A stretch of 40,250 nucleotides of DNA from a virus. A model generated the notes under the pieces. The model was not told where the DNA came from and made no database searches. It was given only the letters and a program-made list of their open reading frames with translations. Location of the stretch: positions 1-40,250 of IMG/VR virus record IMGVR_UViG_3300049893_001839. The stretch is one strand, 5' to 3'. Positions 24,629 to 31,205 of the stretch are shown in pieces (the first letter of the stretch is position 1; every line of letters starts with the position of its first letter). The translations under genes were made by a program, and so were the position numbers.

Positions 24629-24673
24629 GTCCCTACGAATAGGGACCAAATACCTTAAGGAGGTATACAAATG
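24629..24673 (+). promoter_or_regulatory. cassette F: CGAA-loop hairpin plus ribosome-site hairpin
   Basis: GTCCCTA (24629-24635) with TAGGGAC (24640-24646), loop CGAA. Then ATACCT (24650-24655) with AGGTAT (24661-24666) around TAAGG, so AAGGAGG is partly paired before the ATG at 24671. Confidence 0.65.
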
Positions 24674-24931
24674 GCGGACTACACCAGCAAGAACCCTCTC
24701 AGCATGGGGGAATGGGCGGAGGCCGGTCTCATGAGCCGTATGCAGCGGATCTACTGGGAGAACAAGGGGAAGGATTTCTACCTGGTTGGCAGCACTACCT
24801 TCGGTGGTGCTTACATCTGGGAGGGGAATTCTCATTCCCGCATGAACATGTTGGAAGCCGCTGAGATCTTCAGCGGTATCACTCCGGAGTTCCGGGAGTT
24901 CTGGCAATCCTTACCCCGGATTGAGTACTAG
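24671..24931 (+). CDS. 86-residue protein of unknown function
   Basis: MADYTSKNPLSMGEWAEAGL onward, mixed fold with DFYLVGSTTFGGAYIWEGN and a C-terminal helix. Soluble. Strong ribosome site and own terminator. No family recognised. Confidence 0.65.
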   Translation: MADYTSKNPLSMGEWAEAGLMSRMQRIYWENKGKDFYLVGSTTFGGAYIWEGNSHSRMNMLEAAEIFSGITPEFREFWQSLPRIEY

Positions 24932-24941
24932 GTAGTACCCA

Positions 24942-24965
24942 GGGGAGCCTTTCGGCTCCCCTTTT
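24942..24965 (+). terminator. terminator G
   Basis: GGGGAGCC, TTTC, GGCTCCCC, then TTTTCTTTT. Confidence 0.85.
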
Positions 24966-24972
24966 CTTTTGC

Positions 24973-25009
24973 TCCTCATACGAAATGAGGACGAAGGAGG
25001 TATACGATG
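24973..25009 (+). promoter_or_regulatory. cassette G: ACGAA hairpin and ribosome site
   Basis: TCCTCAT (24973-24979) with ATGAGGA (24985-24991), perfect, loop ACGAA, then GAAGGAGGT before the ATG at 25007. Confidence 0.64.
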
Positions 25010-25210
25010 ATTAGCAAGTATGAAACTCGGGCCTCGGTTGAGTTCTTCTGCGATGAGCCGAAGGATGGTTATACCATCCAGTTGGCAGGAGACATCATCG
25101 CACTACAAAGTCGCTTTGCTTGGCGGCTACTCTGGCTGCAACTAGGAGCTATGGCACTTGGTATGATCATCTCTACCGAGGTGTTCTACTACATGTTGCT
25201 AACGCTCTAG
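25007..25210 (+). CDS. 67-residue membrane protein
   Basis: MISKYETRASVEFFCDEPKD onward. The C-terminal half is one or two hydrophobic segments (LLWLQLGAMALGMIISTEVF, then YYMLLTL), so it is probably an inner-membrane protein with a soluble N-terminal part. No family recognised. Confidence 0.65.
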   Translation: MISKYETRASVEFFCDEPKDGYTIQLAGDIIALQSRFAWRLLWLQLGAMALGMIISTEVFYYMLLTL

Positions 25211-25218
25211 TTAACTTA

Positions 25219-25261
25219 GGGGAGGGTCAGAATGTCTTCGACATTCTTCCTCCCCTTTTTT
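25219..25261 (+). terminator. terminator H (bipartite stem)
   Basis: Outer stem GGGGAGG (25219-25225) with CCTCCCC (25249-25255), inner stem AGAATGT (25229-25235) with ACATTCT (25241-25247), loop CTTCG, then six T. The inner stem and loop recur exactly in the terminator at 29533. Confidence 0.85.
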
Positions 25262-25266
25262 CTTAC

Positions 25267-25284
25267 GGCCATAACGAAATGGCC
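25267..25284 (+). promoter_or_regulatory. cassette H: AACGAA-loop hairpin
   Basis: GGCCAT with ATGGCC around AACGAA, directly after terminator H. Last clear member of the hairpin family. Confidence 0.6.
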
Positions 25285-25288
25285 AGGT

Positions 25289-25312
25289 CGACTCTTGGCG
25301 TAGCCAAGGTCG
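25289..25312 (+). repeat. repeat hairpin CTTGGC-GTA-GCCAAG, copy 1
   Basis: CTTGGC (25294-25299) with GCCAAG (25303-25308) and outer CGAC/GTCG pairs with one bulged T. The same core follows the stop codon of the 1133-residue polymerase gene at 29486-29513. Confidence 0.6.
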
Positions 25313-25316
25313 GCCA

Positions 25317-25345
25317 ATGTGTAGCTATAGGAGGCTAAACACATG
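25317..25345 (+). promoter_or_regulatory. ribosome-site hairpin of the 199-residue gene
   Basis: ATGTGT (25317-25322) pairs with ACACAT (25339-25344), and AGC with GCT. TATAGGAGG is in the loop and the start codon is in the stem. The core AGC-TATAGGAGG-CTAAA recurs before the polymerase gene with a different outer stem. Confidence 0.65.
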
Positions 25346-25942
25346 GGAATTCTCAACCAGATCACCAAGGCCAACGATCACGAGGTGTTCTTCGTTCAAG
25401 CCCCGCTTTATCAGCGGGCAGATGGCACACGCATCAACGACAACGTTACTACGCGTAAGAATGGATTCTTACGCATTGAGACCTGGAGGGTCACACAAGA
25501 CCAGGGGGCCTTCTTGAAGGCCGCTGACGTATCTTTCGATGTTAAAGCATTGGAAGAGGGTCTACGGCCTGGTGCAAGGCTTTCTGTCGTGCTTCAACCA
25601 GAGCACGTTAAGACTAAGAAGATTGAGGCCATTAGGTCAGAGATCTTCAAGGCCTTCGGCCTGGATGGAAGCACGGAGAACAAGCACAAGGTAAGGGGAG
25701 GCTATGCTACTATCTGTCTTATTGTTAAGGCAGGTAAGCAGCTGGTTACTCCTCAGGATCCTAGGTTCAATGCTTACTACCAACTGGTGGTAAGTGAAGT
25801 CCTAGAATACAAGATCCACTATTGCACCCGCAGGAGTGATCCTGGGGTTAATCTCCATGCACCTGTTGGTCCTCGGGCCACTGGTGAGTTATCTAAGGAC
25901 GAGCTGAAGAAGCTCGTGCCTGATATCAAGTTCACTCTGTAG
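25343..25942 (+). CDS. 199-residue protein co-regulated with the polymerase gene
   Basis: MGILNQITKANDHEVFFVQA onward. Residues 1-110 are beta-rich (FLRIETWRVTQDQGAFLKAA, LRPGARLSVVLQPEHVKTK). A second part has GGYATICLIVKAGKQLVTPQ. There are no membrane segments. An OB-like nucleic-acid-binding fold is conceivable but unproven. It precedes the DFDGD polymerase gene and shares its unusual ribosome-site hairpin, so the two products may act together. Confidence 0.72.
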   Translation: MGILNQITKANDHEVFFVQAPLYQRADGTRINDNVTTRKNGFLRIETWRVTQDQGAFLKAADVSFDVKALEEGLRPGARLSVVLQPEHVKTKKIEAIRSEIFKAFGLDGSTENKHKVRGGYATICLIVKAGKQLVTPQDPRFNAYYQLVVSEVLEYKIHYCTRRSDPGVNLHAPVGPRATGELSKDELKKLVPDIKFTL

Positions 25943-25955
25943 GTAAGAGTGCTTC

Positions 25956-25981
25956 AGAGGCCCTGCAAGGGGCCTCTTTTT
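25956..25981 (+). terminator. terminator before the polymerase gene
   Basis: AGAGGCCC (25956-25963) with GGGCCTCT (25970-25977), loop TGCAAG, then T run and CTTT. No ACGAA hairpin follows this one. Confidence 0.82.
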
Positions 25982-26055
25982 CTTTGAGCGAGACTTCGCA
26001 CGCCACGGCATAAGAAAGGGCCCTGGTGAGTGCACAGAAAGCTCACAGTAATAGC

Positions 26056-26088
26056 TAATGTCAGCTGTAGGAGGCTAAAGACATTATG
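26056..26088 (+). promoter_or_regulatory. ribosome-site hairpin of the 1133-residue polymerase gene
   Basis: TAATGTC (26056-26062) pairs with GACATTA (26080-26086), and AGC with GCT. TGTAGGAGG sits in the loop, and the A of the start codon is paired. Stem bases differ from the copy at 25317 while the core is kept. Confidence 0.68.
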
Positions 26089-29000
26089 GCTAACACTAAC
26101 ATCACCAACGGTAACATCAGCAACGTTGCGAAGGGAGGCACCATGAGCAACGATTTCAAGGTCTTCGGACTTGGTCTGGTGGATCAGTGGGATCTCGCTG
26201 ATTCCCTGGGAATCTCCGAGAACAACCTCGTTGAGGTCGATGCGTCTGCTTGCAAGGCAGATGAGATCGGTCCTCGGTTGACTCTGCTTCTAGCAGGAAA
26301 TCCCAAGGCTATCTTGGTCATCGGCAATGACCATGGGCTCAAGGGCAAGGCTCTGGGGAACACTCGGCTTGTGGCCGAGACCTTCAAGGGTCGGGTCTAC
26401 TCGGAAGAGGAGCTTCTGCTCATCAACAAGCTCAAGGGCTTGAAGGTGAACTTTGAGGTTATCTCGGAGGTCGAAGACTTTCTCCTGGATCTCGGGTTCA
26501 ACGTTGAGCCTGATATGGAAGATGAGGACACTATAGTGTTCTCCGCACCGTTCGGTGCTCAGCACACCATCACTATGAAGGATGGAAACATCCTTCTGGA
26601 TGGGGCACAGATCAAGGAGACTGTGATGGTCTTCGTTGGGGCTAAGCGGCATCCTGTCGCTCAGTCCTTGCTGGGCCTGAAGTCTCCTATGGAGACCTTC
26701 AGCATCATGATGGCTGCACTGGCATTCGCCAGTGAGCAGCAAGCCGCTCACTATGCCATCGGTGTCATCAAGGGCTTCTCTGGTATCTTTGGGCCTAAGG
26801 CTCATGAAAAGGAACAATTCGATGCCGAAGGCATTGAGTTCAAGACCCGTGACACCCTTGGTGTCGCATTACTCCACAAGAGCGGTGATAAGATCTGGGC
26901 TACAGCACCCAGCCGTACTGCTGGTGATCTTGTTGCTGCTGCCGCAGAGCTGCGGGATCGTCACAACGATCACTTGATCATCACCAACAACATGGGTGAC
27001 GGTCTCTTCAAGATCAGCTTTGCTGACCTGGAGACGGGTAAGAACGCTCTGCGGATCAAGTATGATCCTAAGACCAAGTTGGTGACGCTCAACGGGTCTA
27101 ACCTCAAGGGTGCGGCCAAGTCGCATGCTAAGCAATGCGGCAAGGTCGTCGTTGGTGCGTATATTACCAGCAAGGATCCTCTCAGCCAGGGAGGACAGGC
27201 AGTTATGTCTCGGGCAGCCATGGATGAACTGCTTTGGGGCAAGCGGACTATCCGCTTCGGCGGTACCAAGGTCTTCGAGTTCAACCAGAAGAACCTGGTG
27301 GAATTCGTTAACATGGTCAAGGACTCCACTACCATGGTCGATGTTGGGGACTGGGTCTTCGATGGAGACGATCTCTATGATCACTCTGGCGTCACTGTTA
27401 AGGCTGATCTGAATGGTGCGAGCTATGCTCGTGTCTCCAGGATGGTCTTTGAGCAGGAGTCCAAGGGTCGTGAGCTTCACTTCACCTGCCTGGTGGAGCT
27501 GGAGGCTTATGACATCGGGGAAGCCAAGGCACGGGGTTCTATCAAGGCGATGATCAACAGCATGGAGGCTGCTGGCATCAGTGCCACGTTCAACGGTGCT
27601 CCGGTTAGTAGTATGGTCTTTGGAGATGGTGTTATCAAGGCCAGTGCTCGCTTCCGGGAAGTCTTCAAGGAGATCTTCCGTGGAGAGCTGGTTGTGACCA
27701 CCGCCTACGACCGGGCAACATTCAACAAGGTGAAGAAGCAGTATGAAGGCGAGGAAGCCTTCAGCTTCGACATCGACGCGCTCGTGGTTACTACTACAGA
27801 TCCCAATGGGGTCTACGGTGAACTGGAGATCATGATAGAGAGCACCAGCGTTCAGGAGAACGTTACTGATGCAGCAATGACGCTTCATCAGTATGCTCTG
27901 GTTGCTGGTTGCTCCGAGGGTAATGAATGGCTCTCTGCAGCAGTTATGCCTGGTATGCGCCGTAAGGTAAAGACTCTGGCATATCTCAACGCGATCAGCA
28001 GCCGTGCTGGCTTCCGCCAGAATAATGCCGAAAGCATTATTCTGGGACAGGATACTCTGGAGATCGATATCACCAAGGGCGATGTTGAACTCATGGAGGA
28101 GTTCAAGGAGGTCTACCCCAATGGTGTTATGGTCTTCGCTAAGACCAACTTCGTCTGGCTCAAGGCTGAGTATATCCTGCAGGTCTCTGCGGAAGATGCT
28201 CTGGGTAATAGCCTAGTTGGCTTTGGTGAGGTGGCTGCACGTCTCGTGCGCCTTGCTGCGCAACCGCAGGTTGCTCAACTCATCAACGTCGATGGGCTGA
28301 TCACTCGGTTCAAGATCGGTGCTAAGCGGCTTGCAGCCAGCAAGTCTCTGAACAAGGTCTTCGCCGTACGCTTTGGTGTCAGCAGCAAGGTGGTCTCTTC
28401 TCGGGCAACTTCGCAAAGCGCTGTGGAGATCCATCCGCATGGTCGGATTGCTAAGATGCTGAAGAAGTCTTTCCAGGCTTCCAAGATCGAAGGCAAGAAG
28501 GTCTATATGCTTCGCCATCCTATGGTGGTTGGGGCCGTGATGGAGATCAAGTTCAACAAGGATGTCTCCAAGCACCTCATGCAGGTGAACGAGATGTTCT
28601 GGCGTCGTGTTACCGCAGGAGACTTTGATGGTGATACCATCAATATCTTCCCGATCAAGAACGAGAAGTGGGCCGAAGCCATCGATGCTCATCTCTCTGA
28701 GGTCGTGCCTAACCACGATATGAACCTGGCTCTCCTAGGGGTGTCCTCTGAGTCTGAAGCCATGGAGATGTTCGGTGAGAAGCTGGATACCTCCAAGACG
28801 GTGGATGATCTCATGAACAAGGCTAAGACCATGCCTCTGGCTGACTTCATCAAGACTGTTGAAGGAGGTGCTCGTGCTGCCACCTGGCACACTGGTACTT
28901 CCTATCGGATCTTGGAGCAAGGTGCTGTGCGCTATGCTCTGGGCCTTGGTGGGGTTCGCTGTCTCTTCCTGGGTGCTTACCTCTATGAGCATCGGGGTCT

Positions 29001-29487
29001 GGCCGGGAAGCCGGTCTCCAAGGTCTGTGAGGAAGCGCTCAATCTCTGGGTTCGTGGGCCTCGTGATCTGCAAACCATGCAGGACATGTGGCACTCCTTC
29101 GGTGCTATGCTTCACGAAGTCCCTGGCTTTATCAACCAGGGGGATAGTGAACTGCCCAAGGATCTGCTCATCGGCTCTGAGATGAACCGGCTCATGCGGG
29201 AGGGTGGAGTTCGTCAGAACTCCGTCCTTCTGGGTAAGGGCTGGTGCGAGTACAATGATCTCTACCCTATCCAGGCTCTGGCTTGGAAGCTGGGCCGTCG
29301 GCAACTCGCTGGCGCTCCTGAGCTGGCTGCTCAGGTCCTAAGCATGGGAGATATTGCTGAGGCCTATGGCTTCAACAAGAGCTTCCTGTTCAAGACCCTG
29401 AAGCTGGTATCCAAGTACATCGGTGATATCCACTCCAAGCTGGGTGGTGCCATCGAAGAGCAGGTTATGGAGGAGGTGGTATTCTAA
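26086..29487 (+). CDS. second single-chain DFDGD RNA polymerase (non-virion type, inferred)
   Basis: 1133 residues. DFDGD at 846-850 lies in FWRRVTAGDFDGDTINIFP, the beta-prime-type magnesium-binding loop. Just upstream, FQASKIEGKKVYMLRHPMVV parallels the EGK...LHP stretch that precedes this motif in cellular beta-prime. There is no phospholipase-D domain and no hydrophobic tail. It is under half the length of the 2852-residue enzyme, with a different codon style (CTC/CTG, CGG, AAG). Expected role: DNA-directed RNA synthesis from phage promoters in the cell. A YonO-like or RNA-dependent enzyme is the alternative. The second catalytic barrel was not pinned down by eye. Confidence 0.78.
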   Translation: MANTNITNGNISNVAKGGTMSNDFKVFGLGLVDQWDLADSLGISENNLVEVDASACKADEIGPRLTLLLAGNPKAILVIGNDHGLKGKALGNTRLVAETFKGRVYSEEELLLINKLKGLKVNFEVISEVEDFLLDLGFNVEPDMEDEDTIVFSAPFGAQHTITMKDGNILLDGAQIKETVMVFVGAKRHPVAQSLLGLKSPMETFSIMMAALAFASEQQAAHYAIGVIKGFSGIFGPKAHEKEQFDAEGIEFKTRDTLGVALLHKSGDKIWATAPSRTAGDLVAAAAELRDRHNDHLIITNNMGDGLFKISFADLETGKNALRIKYDPKTKLVTLNGSNLKGAAKSHAKQCGKVVVGAYITSKDPLSQGGQAVMSRAAMDELLWGKRTIRFGGTKVFEFNQKNLVEFVNMVKDSTTMVDVGDWVFDGDDLYDHSGVTVKADLNGASYARVSRMVFEQESKGRELHFTCLVELEAYDIGEAKARGSIKAMINSMEAAGISATFNGAPVSSMVFGDGVIKASARFREVFKEIFRGELVVTTAYDRATFNKVKKQYEGEEAFSFDIDALVVTTTDPNGVYGELEIMIESTSVQENVTDAAMTLHQYALVAGCSEGNEWLSAAVMPGMRRKVKTLAYLNAISSRAGFRQNNAESIILGQDTLEIDITKGDVELMEEFKEVYPNGVMVFAKTNFVWLKAEYILQVSAEDALGNSLVGFGEVAARLVRLAAQPQVAQLINVDGLITRFKIGAKRLAASKSLNKVFAVRFGVSSKVVSSRATSQSAVEIHPHGRIAKMLKKSFQASKIEGKKVYMLRHPMVVGAVMEIKFNKDVSKHLMQVNEMFWRRVTAGDFDGDTINIFPIKNEKWAEAIDAHLSEVVPNHDMNLALLGVSSESEAMEMFGEKLDTSKTVDDLMNKAKTMPLADFIKTVEGGARAATWHTGTSYRILEQGAVRYALGLGGVRCLFLGAYLYEHRGLAGKPVSKVCEEALNLWVRGPRDLQTMQDMWHSFGAMLHEVPGFINQGDSELPKDLLIGSEMNRLMREGGVRQNSVLLGKGWCEYNDLYPIQALAWKLGRRQLAGAPELAAQVLSMGDIAEAYGFNKSFLFKTLKLVSKYIGDIHSKLGGAIEEQVMEEVVF

Positions 29488-29513
29488 CGACTCTTGGCGT
29501 AGCCAAGATCGTT
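29486..29513 (+). repeat. repeat hairpin CTTGGC-GTA-GCCAAG, copy 2
   Basis: CTTGGC (29493-29498) with GCCAAG (29502-29507), outer AACGA (29486-29490, overlapping the stop codon) with TCGTT (29509-29513). The core matches copy 1 while the outer stem differs but still pairs. Confidence 0.6.
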
Positions 29514-29530
29514 AATTAACAGGTGAGATT

Positions 29531-29575
29531 AAGGGGTTGGTCAGAATGTCTTCGACATTCTTCCGGCCCCTTTTT
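29531..29575 (+). terminator. terminator after the polymerase gene
   Basis: GGGG with CCCC outside, AGAATGT (29543-29549) with ACATTCT (29555-29561) inside, loop CTTCG, then TTTTT. Inner part identical to terminator H. Confidence 0.85.
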
Positions 29576-29980
29576 CTCTGGGGAAAGATGTTCTTCATCC
29601 CCGCTCTCGGTCTGTCCGCCCTTCGGGGATCCTTTTAAGGTTGATTAAGGTTGAGGAAGCTATTGAGAAGAAGGTTGATAGTTGATTTGGTAAGGGATTT
29701 GAGGAAAGTGTTGACCAAAGGGTTGATACTACCTGATAGCTTATTTGGTAACGGGGTTGTGACGAAAGTTGCAGGAGGGTAGCTCTATGCGGTAGAACTG
29801 GCCGGGAAGAAGCAACGAACTGAGAGAAAGGGGTTGAGGCCAGACAGACTCGAAAGTCTCCTGGAGAGTGATAACAGCGTTGGCGGGAGCTGGTTATCCA
29901 AACATAGTATGCGATGACTAACATCGTCAGCTAAACCTGCTGAGAAGGTTATATAGATCCCACAGAAAGGGGTACTCACT
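29576..29980. other. 405-base non-coding region with iteron-like GGTTGA repeats
   Basis: No protein-like frame on either strand. AAGGTTGA occurs at 29637, 29647 and 29671, with further GTTGA matches near 29681, 29710 and 29721. This clustered direct repeat could be a protein-binding or replication-origin site. The last 100 bases form the leader of the gene at 29981 and contain GATGACTAACATCGTC, a possible hairpin. Confidence 0.5.
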
Positions 29981-30457
29981 ATGGCTGTAATCACTGCGCG
30001 GGTCATGAGCATCCGGACACCAAATGTCCGCAATGTTCCTGATGGATCAACTGGCAAGTTGATCATGTTTGAGATTCCACTGGATCTTGCAGAAAAGGCT
30101 GTAGCCAAGCTGCAAGGTGGACACAAACTGGAAGACTTTGCAACGGAGGAAGGGATCGTCTGGGGCTCTGCATGGGTTCCTAAGACGGTCTATCCAAAGC
30201 TGCGGCGGGTTCCGTTCCCTGCTACCGTTGAGCTGCATGCTCGCTTCTTGGGTGCGACGTTCGTCTTGCCTGAAGTTGGTGGGGAACCAACCCAAAAGAC
30301 CCTGAGCTTTATCCTCGACAACATCGGCCAAGCGACGCCTTGGGACGGGTTGGAAGCTGAGGACAACAGCTTGCGGGTCCGGACGACGCTGCGTCGGGTG
30401 ATGCAGCAGGGGACCGAGGTGAATGTGGCTGGGCAACAGCCGGCGTTCACTCTCTAA
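29981..30457 (+). CDS. 158-residue protein of unknown function
   Basis: MAVITARVMSIRTPNVRNVP onward, beta-rich at the start, then a helix (IPLDLAEKAVAKLQGGHKLE), then SLRVRTTLRRVMQQGTEVNV. Soluble. AGAAAGGGG lies about ten bases before ATG. It resembles, in length and style only, the proteins at 34946 and 35568. No family recognised. An isolated transcription unit is likely, as a hairpin follows directly. Confidence 0.7.
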   Translation: MAVITARVMSIRTPNVRNVPDGSTGKLIMFEIPLDLAEKAVAKLQGGHKLEDFATEEGIVWGSAWVPKTVYPKLRRVPFPATVELHARFLGATFVLPEVGGEPTQKTLSFILDNIGQATPWDGLEAEDNSLRVRTTLRRVMQQGTEVNVAGQQPAFTL

Positions 30458-30464
30458 CCCAGAC

Positions 30465-30492
30465 GAGGGAGGTAGCGTTTGCTACCTCCCTC
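30465..30492 (+). terminator. 12-bp hairpin after the 158-residue gene
   Basis: GAGGGAGGTAGC, loop GTTT, GCTACCTCCCTC, perfect. Only TAACGG follows, so it is either a weak terminator or a stabilising or processing element. Confidence 0.55.
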
Positions 30493-30500
30493 TAACGGCT

Positions 30501-30584
30501 AGAATTTTCACATAAGGGATCACCTACTATCCCAAGTAGGCCCGGGGATGCCTCCTTAACCCAGATCCCTTTTGTGAGAACTCT
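30501..30584 (+). ncRNA. long hairpin domain upstream of the structured RNA
   Basis: 30501-30521 pairs with 30564-30584 at 19 of 21 positions. An inner CCTAC/GTAGG hairpin lies at 30523-30540. Its 3' arm (30576-30584) can instead extend the closing helix of the next domain, so the two folds are partly exclusive. Confidence 0.55.
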
Positions 30585-30765
30585 AACGGCAGTGCACCGA
30601 CATTGGTGCACCAATGCAGTAAGTAAGGCTAGGCGACAGCAGGTCTTACTGAATGAGCTCAGACGATTGATGGCCATCAATCGAAATACGCGGTGCTGAA
30701 GCCGTGAACAGGCCTATGCCTGGCGGTGATAGCGTTAGGCTCAGCGAAGGGTGCACTGCCGTTAG
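30583..30765 (+). ncRNA. 183-nt multibranched structured RNA candidate
   Basis: Closed by a perfect 16-bp helix (30583-30598 with 30750-30765, CTAACGGCAGTGCACC on the 5' side). Inside are CATTGG/CCAATG (30601-30616), CAGTAAG/CTTACTG (30616-30651), TGAGC/GCTCA (30654-30658 with 30739-30743), an 8-bp hairpin CGATTGAT/ATCAATCG with GGCC loop (30664-30683), ACGC/GCGT and CAGGC/GCCTG (30709-30722). No protein frame. It could be a stand-alone RNA or a leader controlling the gene at 30790. It matches no RNA family I know. Confidence 0.65.
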
Positions 30766-30792
30766 GGTTCTTATTTAAGGAGAATACCCATG
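30765..30792 (+). promoter_or_regulatory. possible ribosome-site hairpin after the structured RNA
   Basis: GGGT/ACCC and TCT/AGA bracket TATTTAAGG, partly hiding AAGGAG before the ATG at 30790. It competes with extension of the 16-bp helix through 30766-30770. Weak stem, so tentative. Confidence 0.4.
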
Positions 30793-31077
30793 CGTGAAGC
30801 CCTCTTACAGACGCTGGAAGACGTCTCTACTCTGTTCCCTAACCTTCGGGTCGGACAGCTAATCTCCAACGTCCTTAAAGAGGGCGAAGATCTGTTCTAC
30901 ATCGAAGACAACGTTCTGAGAGAACGTTTAATTGATTTCTGCAAGGAGCTTGGAAATGGAACAGCACGGCCTAACCAAGGCTCAGGTGGGAGCCCTGTCC
31001 ATCCTGATCTTCACAGAAGCACCCGTTCAGAAGATAATCAACTTCCTGGAGAAGTGCAAGCTTCAGAATCTAGGTAA
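30790..31077 (+). CDS. small protein with out-of-frame 3' overlap
   Basis: Residues 1-54 (MREALLQTLEDVSTLFPNLR, VGQLISNVLKEGEDLFYIED) look like a known style of short phage/bacterial protein with LRxGQLI and DLFYIED. From about residue 56 the sequence (GTARPNQGSGGSPVHPDLHR) looks like unselected frame, and lies over the next gene. The original stop may have been lost, or the tail may be new. AAGGAG lies seven bases before ATG. Function unknown. Confidence 0.65.
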   Translation: MREALLQTLEDVSTLFPNLRVGQLISNVLKEGEDLFYIEDNVLRERLIDFCKELGNGTARPNQGSGGSPVHPDLHRSTRSEDNQLPGEVQASESR

Positions 31078-31099
31078 GGAGGTCATAGATGGCCAATGA
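30956..31099 (+). CDS. 47-residue helical protein
   Basis: MEQHGLTKAQVGALSILIFT onward, ending KEVIDGQ. AAGGAG lies eight bases before the ATG, inside the 3' part of the previous frame. The sequence looks like a real small helical domain. Its end overlaps the start of the next gene. Function unknown. Confidence 0.6.
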   Translation: MEQHGLTKAQVGALSILIFTEAPVQKIINFLEKCKLQNLGKEVIDGQ

Positions 31100-31205
31100 C
31101 CTCCGGAGGCTAACCCAACAAGAGGAGCAAGTTCTGCTTTCCATGATCCGAGATAAGTTCTCAGTTCAAGACATGGAACAGCTTTTACGGGGGATTAGAG
31201 AATGA
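31089..31205 (+). CDS. 38-residue helical protein
   Basis: MANDLRRLTQQEEQVLLSMI onward, ending EQLLRGIRE. TAAGGAGGT precedes the ATG. It overlaps the previous gene by 11 bases and the next by 4 (ATGA), so translation is coupled. Function unknown. Confidence 0.55.
   Translation: MANDLRRLTQQEEQVLLSMIRDKFSVQDMEQLLRGIRE

Noticed and set aside
22281-25284. CRISPR array in the repeated-hairpin region
   Set aside because: The repeated units vary in stem sequence and are separated by real genes of different lengths. There are no identical repeats with uniform spacers.
26869-27888. Long minus-strand reading frame opposite the polymerase gene (339 codons)
   Set aside because: It lies wholly antisense to a well-supported gene, its protein is His/Leu/Asp-rich with no domain, and several other antisense frames occur there because of the CTC/GAG-rich codon style.
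30700-30735. GCCTGGCGGTGATAGCG resembling the start of 5S rRNA
   Set aside because: No other 5S element (such as CCCGAACTC or the loop E motifs) is present and the local pairing differs. A chance match.
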